Shown here: positions 60,608 through 64,000 of the stretch, piece by piece
How positions within the stretch are numbered: the first letter of the stretch is position 1
Layout: every line of letters starts with the position of its first letter
Source of the DNA: Umezawaea sp042738955
GTDB lineage: Bacteria; Actinomycetota; Actinomycetes; Mycobacteriales; Pseudonocardiaceae
Direction: 5' to 3'
Length of the DNA: 64,000 nucleotides
NCBI RefSeq assembly: GCF_042738955.1
Contig: NZ_JBHYHC010000025.1
Coordinates: forward strand, 1 to 64,000
Position numbers and translations under genes: made by a program
The notes under the pieces: model-generated
Seen by the model: the letters and a program-made list of their open reading frames with translations, nothing else
Databases searched by the model: none
Told to the model about the DNA's origin: nothing

Positions 60608-62602
60608 TCACAGCGCGAAGCCCAGTCGGACGGCTTCCTGTCGCACTGCTTCCGCTTCTTCGATGAGCTTGGCGTTCGGGATGTCCCCTGCCTCGACCAT
60701 CTTCCCCATCCGTAGTGCGATCTGGCTCTGAACCAGCGACAAGCTGCGGGTTTCCCGTACCCAGAAAGCGATCGCGTGCCACTCCTCGGCGGGCACCTCG
60801 CTGACTTCCACCTGCTCTGGGGCTGCGGGTGCCTCTCCGAGGAGCACCAGGTCGTCGATCGGTTCTTCCCGGAGTTCCTGCTTGAGCGACTTGGGGATCT
60901 TCCAGGTGATCGCAGACACGGCGCGCCAGCAGTCCTCCTTCTTGGCCCACTCGCTGACCAGCGGACCTCTTGGACGCGTGATCACGTCCATGACCAAGGG
61001 CACCAGCTCGTGCACCGCGGAATCCAGTGCGTCGGAGAGCTGCTGCTCGTGCCAGATGCGGTCCAGGTCGACGCGCTGGCCAGTGGCCAGCGCCAGTCGA
61101 GCCATCGTGTAGGTGGTCACGAAGCTCTTGATGTTCCCCGCTTGGTGCGTTGCGGCGATCTTGTCAATGCCCTTGAACAAGATCGCCATTGCGATCACTC
61201 GCCTGCAGTAGGTCGCGTCGATGTACGGGCTCCGCTGTCCCAAGCGGATCATGAACTCGCCGAAGTTCTTCTGCGCGCCCCTGCTGACGTGATGAGGGTG
61301 CTGGCACCAGGAATGGATGTACTTGGCCAGGTCCGCCTTGTTGAACTTCTGGGTGGGCGGGTACTCGGCTTTGAACTCCCTCTGTCGAGCCGGTGTGTGC
61401 GCCTTCGACAGGCGATCGGTGTACTGGCCCCGTGCACGTTCGAAGAACCACCTGGTCTCCTTGCCGCTGCCACCTTTGCCGTTCGCCAGCAGAAGGCGAC
61501 TCTTTCGCTGGAAGTCGACGTGGAACGCGTGGTTCGAACTGAAGTCGACCAGGGTGACGCGGTTCTGCGAGTTGGAGTACTCCGAGATTTTTGGAACGAT
61601 CTCTTGGAGCTGGTTGCTCGCGATGGTGGTCAGCTTCATCTGCACGTAGACACCGGACAAGGGGTTCTTGTCCTTGGTCAGCACGTGGTGGAGCGTGGCC
61701 GTGGTCTGGCCGCCGTTGACCACCTGTATCTCGTGCACGGCGCTGATGTGGGTGGGTTCACCGTCCTGGCCGTGAACGAAGTCCACTCCGGAAGCGGTGA
61801 CCGTGATGCCGTTGTTGTAGGCGAGGAAGCGGCGTGGGGCGTTCAAAAGCGTGTCTCGAATGCCCTTGTTCACCGCCCCGCGGGTTTGGAGGAATGATCG
61901 AACGTTCAGCTCCAACAGCCTGGTGTCGTGAGCTTCGTAGAGATCAGCCAACACTTTCCCGGGAACGGTCGCCAGCACGACGGCGACGTCGTCATCCGAA
62001 GCAGGTGCGGCTACACACCCGATAGGAGGGTCGAAGACAACGGAGATCGGCTCGGCCGTCGAGCCGGCTTGATGCACGCGGAACAGCCGGGCGAGGTCCC
62101 ACACCTCCTGGGAGACCGGGATCCCGTCGAACACGTCGTCGGTGAAGTCCGCAGCGCTGCTCATCCGGTTGCTGAGGATGAACAAACGGATCTTCTCCAC
62201 TGTGTGGATGGACTTGCTCACCTTGACGCACATGTCGTGGACGTCGAACGCGTCCTCGACGTCCACGATCAGGTCCGGGCTGCGGCGGATGAACGTCAAC
62301 AGCCGCTTGAAGAGCGACGTAGCTGCAGTTTTCGTCAGTCGTGGACCCATCGGGTCCAGGGTGAAGTCGGTTGTGAAGAGATCGAGCGTCCGGTCGTCGT
62401 CGCGGAAGCCGTAGCCGTGGATCTCGTGCCCGTGCGACTTGTGGTAGGCGGTCGCCGCGTTCTGGATGTAGCTGATGTCCGTCAGGTCATCGAGCGTCAT
62501 CCTCGTGAAGGCCTCGGGTGTTGTGGTCCCTTCGGTTCGGGCTTGTTCTTGGACCTCAGCGACCAGGGACTTCGCGTAAATCTCCAGCGGGCTCTCAGAC
62601 AC
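60608..62602 (-). CDS. AIPR-family protein
   Basis: The 664-residue protein has the AIPR (abortive phage infection) core: NVRSFLQTRGAVNKGIRDTL, then RRFLAYNNGITVTAS and IQVVNGGQTTATLH. The family name comes from plasmid-encoded phage-abortive proteins. It is a regular member of MZA-type systems together with Z1 and DUF4420 proteins. GTG 62602 overlaps the DUF4420 stop by eight bases. The biochemical activity of AIPR is not settled; a role in DNA recognition or in the effector step is usually assumed. Confidence 0.85.
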   Translation of the reverse strand: MSESPLEIYAKSLVAEVQEQARTEGTTTPEAFTRMTLDDLTDISYIQNAATAYHKSHGHEIHGYGFRDDDRTLDLFTTDFTLDPMGPRLTKTAATSLFKRLLTFIRRSPDLIVDVEDAFDVHDMCVKVSKSIHTVEKIRLFILSNRMSSAADFTDDVFDGIPVSQEVWDLARLFRVHQAGSTAEPISVVFDPPIGCVAAPASDDDVAVVLATVPGKVLADLYEAHDTRLLELNVRSFLQTRGAVNKGIRDTLLNAPRRFLAYNNGITVTASGVDFVHGQDGEPTHISAVHEIQVVNGGQTTATLHHVLTKDKNPLSGVYVQMKLTTIASNQLQEIVPKISEYSNSQNRVTLVDFSSNHAFHVDFQRKSRLLLANGKGGSGKETRWFFERARGQYTDRLSKAHTPARQREFKAEYPPTQKFNKADLAKYIHSWCQHPHHVSRGAQKNFGEFMIRLGQRSPYIDATYCRRVIAMAILFKGIDKIAATHQAGNIKSFVTTYTMARLALATGQRVDLDRIWHEQQLSDALDSAVHELVPLVMDVITRPRGPLVSEWAKKEDCWRAVSAITWKIPKSLKQELREEPIDDLVLLGEAPAAPEQVEVSEVPAEEWHAIAFWVRETRSLSLVQSQIALRMGKMVEAGDIPNAKLIEEAEAVRQEAVRLGFAL

Positions 62603-63605
62603 CCTGGCTCCTCACCACTTCACCCAACCTGCTTTGGGGGATCTTGAACTGTTGCAGCCGTGTCACCGTTATGGTGTAGCTGCAGTCGTGCACGCCTTCG
62701 GGCAGCTGCGATTCCACCAACCTGGGGAACCCCTCTTCGACCTCCCACAGCCGCATCTCCCGCACCGTGTACGTCGGAGATGCGTAGAGGTCCTTCTGGG
62801 AGTGCAGGTATCCCGAGCGAACCAGTCTGCTGTCGAAGTCCGCTCGTGCCCCAGGATCTGACAACTGCTCGCGAACTGCGTCCACCTTGTCCCGCAGGCT
62901 TGCGCCCGAGCCGCTCTGCCGTTCGTCGAGCACGGCTTGGACCAGCACCAGAGTGGGCGTGCCCGTGCCGTCCAGCTGACGCTCACTGGAGATCTTGACG
63001 GAGTCGACCCTCCGACCTGTCGCGGCTTTGCACTCTATTGCTCCACCGGGGAGCTGGAAGTCTTGGTTGGTACCAGTCGGACCGGTCCAGCTCCGCACTG
63101 CGACAGCGGGGCCCAGAGCGGGCAACAAGTCCTGCTCGAGCACGAGCAGCTCACCGAAGAGCCCGCGTCGCGCTTCCAACCCCAGACCTTCGCGGCTGAT
63201 CGAGCGCATGAGTGCCTGCCAGTTCTCGAACCTCTTGATGACGGCAGAAATGGCGGCGCTGGCTGAACTCGCTCCACCGACGACGCTTGCGACATCTGCC
63301 ACCAGCGGACTGAACACCTCGCGGAGCGAGGGATCCGTGAGCGCAATCTGCAGTTCGTAAAGCTTGTTGGTGACTGACATGAGAGTCAGGCCGATACCTT
63401 CGGTGCGCGCCAGCCCGGCGACTTTTCCACCGGTCCCGTCGAGAGCTCGCGCTTCACAACGGATGATGAGCATTCGGCGCAAGCCGGGGTGGGCGACCGC
63501 CAGGAAGACGTCGACCGGTGAGTCGGGGTGCAGTCTCAGGACCGACCTTCCCTGCCCCGGTTGTGGTAGTTCCAGCTCTCGCCACATGTTCTCGTCGACG
63601 ATCAC
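62595..63605 (-). CDS. PD-(D/E)XK nuclease-like protein (DUF4420)
   Basis: The 336-residue protein has the PD-(D/E)XK-type active site D182 (TNQDFQLPGG) and E191-C-K193 (GAIECKAATG), preceded by a conserved RRGLFGELLVLEQ helix. DUF4420 proteins are probable restriction-type endonucleases in MZA-like loci. Its GTG at 63605 overlaps the Z1-like stop (GTGA) and its stop lies eight bases inside the AIPR gene. It could cut DNA that lacks the mark set by the methyltransferase encoded opposite. This role is inferred from the family. Confidence 0.82.
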   Translation of the reverse strand: MIVDENMWRELELPQPGQGRSVLRLHPDSPVDVFLAVAHPGLRRMLIIRCEARALDGTGGKVAGLARTEGIGLTLMSVTNKLYELQIALTDPSLREVFSPLVADVASVVGGASSASAAISAVIKRFENWQALMRSISREGLGLEARRGLFGELLVLEQDLLPALGPAVAVRSWTGPTGTNQDFQLPGGAIECKAATGRRVDSVKISSERQLDGTGTPTLVLVQAVLDERQSGSGASLRDKVDAVREQLSDPGARADFDSRLVRSGYLHSQKDLYASPTYTVREMRLWEVEEGFPRLVESQLPEGVHDCSYTITVTRLQQFKIPQSRLGEVVRSQGV

Positions 63606-64000
63606 AGGTCGTCCTCGCCGTCCACGTCACCGTATCCAGCCTCGGTGTCTTCGCCGCGCCAAATTGAGTTGACCACGTACTCGGTTTGCTCAAAGACGTC
63701 AGACTCGGGGAAACTGACCTGGAACCCGATGATGGGTTCTGAAGTGTATGCGCCATTCTCCTTCGTGTGGTCCACCAGGTAGATGAGCAGAAGTGCCTCG
63801 CTGGCCTTTCGCTGTTTGCGGAGATAAACGCCAGGAGGCCGGGAAGGAAGTTTTTTCTTCCCGTTCTTCTTTGCCTCTTCTGCGGCTTGATTCTGCGCAG
63901 CCTTGATCTGGTGGTCATAGAGTCCGGTTTGCTCGTCAGCGGGGCTCACTACACGTCGCAAGATGCAGATCTTGTCGTCGCCACGTTTATTCCGGGTTAC
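63602..64000 (-). CDS. Z1-domain-like protein, C-terminal part (cut by the window end)
   Basis: The visible 132 residues run to the right edge without a start. They include GDDKICILRRV, a lysine-rich stretch, and the C-terminal SEALLLIYLVDHTKENGA followed by PIIGFQVSFPESD and EYVVNSIW, matching how Z1 proteins usually end. Z1 is an ATPase/nuclease-like domain of the MZA systems and normally precedes DUF4420 and AIPR. The family call relies on this ending and on gene order; the catalytic part lies outside the window. The stop overlaps the DUF4420 start by four bases. Confidence 0.65.
   Translation of the reverse strand, partial: VTRNKRGDDKICILRRVVSPADEQTGLYDHQIKAAQNQAAEEAKKNGKKKLPSRPPGVYLRKQRKASEALLLIYLVDHTKENGAYTSEPIIGFQVSFPESDVFEQTEYVVNSIWRGEDTEAGYGDVDGEDDL

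Overview
The window is very GC-rich, uses many GTG starts, packs its genes with 4-base stop/start overlaps, and carries actinobacterial families (LLM-type flavin oxidoreductase, F420/Ddn-like protein, NarL-type two-component pairs, vWA-MoxR-VMAP and EAD2 modules). This points to a filamentous actinomycete, probably Pseudonocardiales, on a chromosome arm rich in accessory genes. That placement is inference; there is no rRNA, tRNA or marker gene to confirm it.

Layout. (1) 1-780: the end of an unknown gene and a TMEM175-like channel. (2) 777-14381, minus strand: one compact run of 12 genes with mostly overlapping ends, starting with a dCTP-deaminase/PEP-synthase-type fusion that has no ATG, GTG or TTG start at its expected N terminus (ATT is the best candidate). 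It continues with a CYTH-like protein, an alkaline-phosphatase-superfamily/nucleotidyltransferase-like fusion, an unknown protein, an SRPBCC protein, an HPr-kinase-like P-loop protein, a nucleotide-kinase-like protein, a second dCTP-deaminase-like protein, a CPA2 antiporter, an ATP-grasp ligase and two phosphatases. Divergent from it are a second ATP-grasp ligase and an MFS exporter (14716-17138). Together these resemble an undescribed biosynthetic or nucleotide-processing pathway with export. (3) 17155-38656: ordinary accessory metabolism and regulation (MarR, LLM oxidoreductase, aldo/keto reductases, a large LuxR ATPase regulator, two histidine kinase/response regulator pairs, a degenerate GGDEF-EAL protein, TetR with operators, an ABC exporter, hydrolases and a beta-lactamase-like protein).

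(4) 38901-50519: a probable conflict/RiPP island. It has a short precursor-like peptide and a HExxH protein on the plus strand, and facing them a vWA-NB-ARC-TPR protein, a MoxR ATPase, a VMAP-like protein with an EAD2-like domain and a nucleotidyl cyclase-EAD2 protein. A Crp/Fnr regulator and a second cyclase-like protein follow divergently. (5) 50635-53900: AraC, a VOC protein and a UvrA paralogue. (6) 54099-55003: a TIR protein and a small membrane protein that share a glycine/glutamine/asparagine-rich motif, one at its C terminus and the other at its N terminus, which looks like an amyloid-type signalling pair. (7) 55026-57219: a small membrane protein and an HTH protein whose C-terminal two thirds is a paralogue of the protein at 31585-32586. 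(8) 58651-64000: a C5 DNA methyltransferase carrying an endonuclease-III-type iron-sulfur motif, facing AIPR, DUF4420 PD-(D/E)XK and (cut by the window end) Z1-like genes. This is an MZA-like restriction or defence locus.

The right-hand 25 kb is therefore dominated by immunity-type modules. The left-hand 17 kb holds the least explained pathway. No CRISPR array, tRNA, rRNA or intact insertion sequence was seen. Several plus-strand stretches (about 20000-24700, 38040-38650 and 52860-53890) are unusually C/A-rich and G-poor whichever strand is coding.
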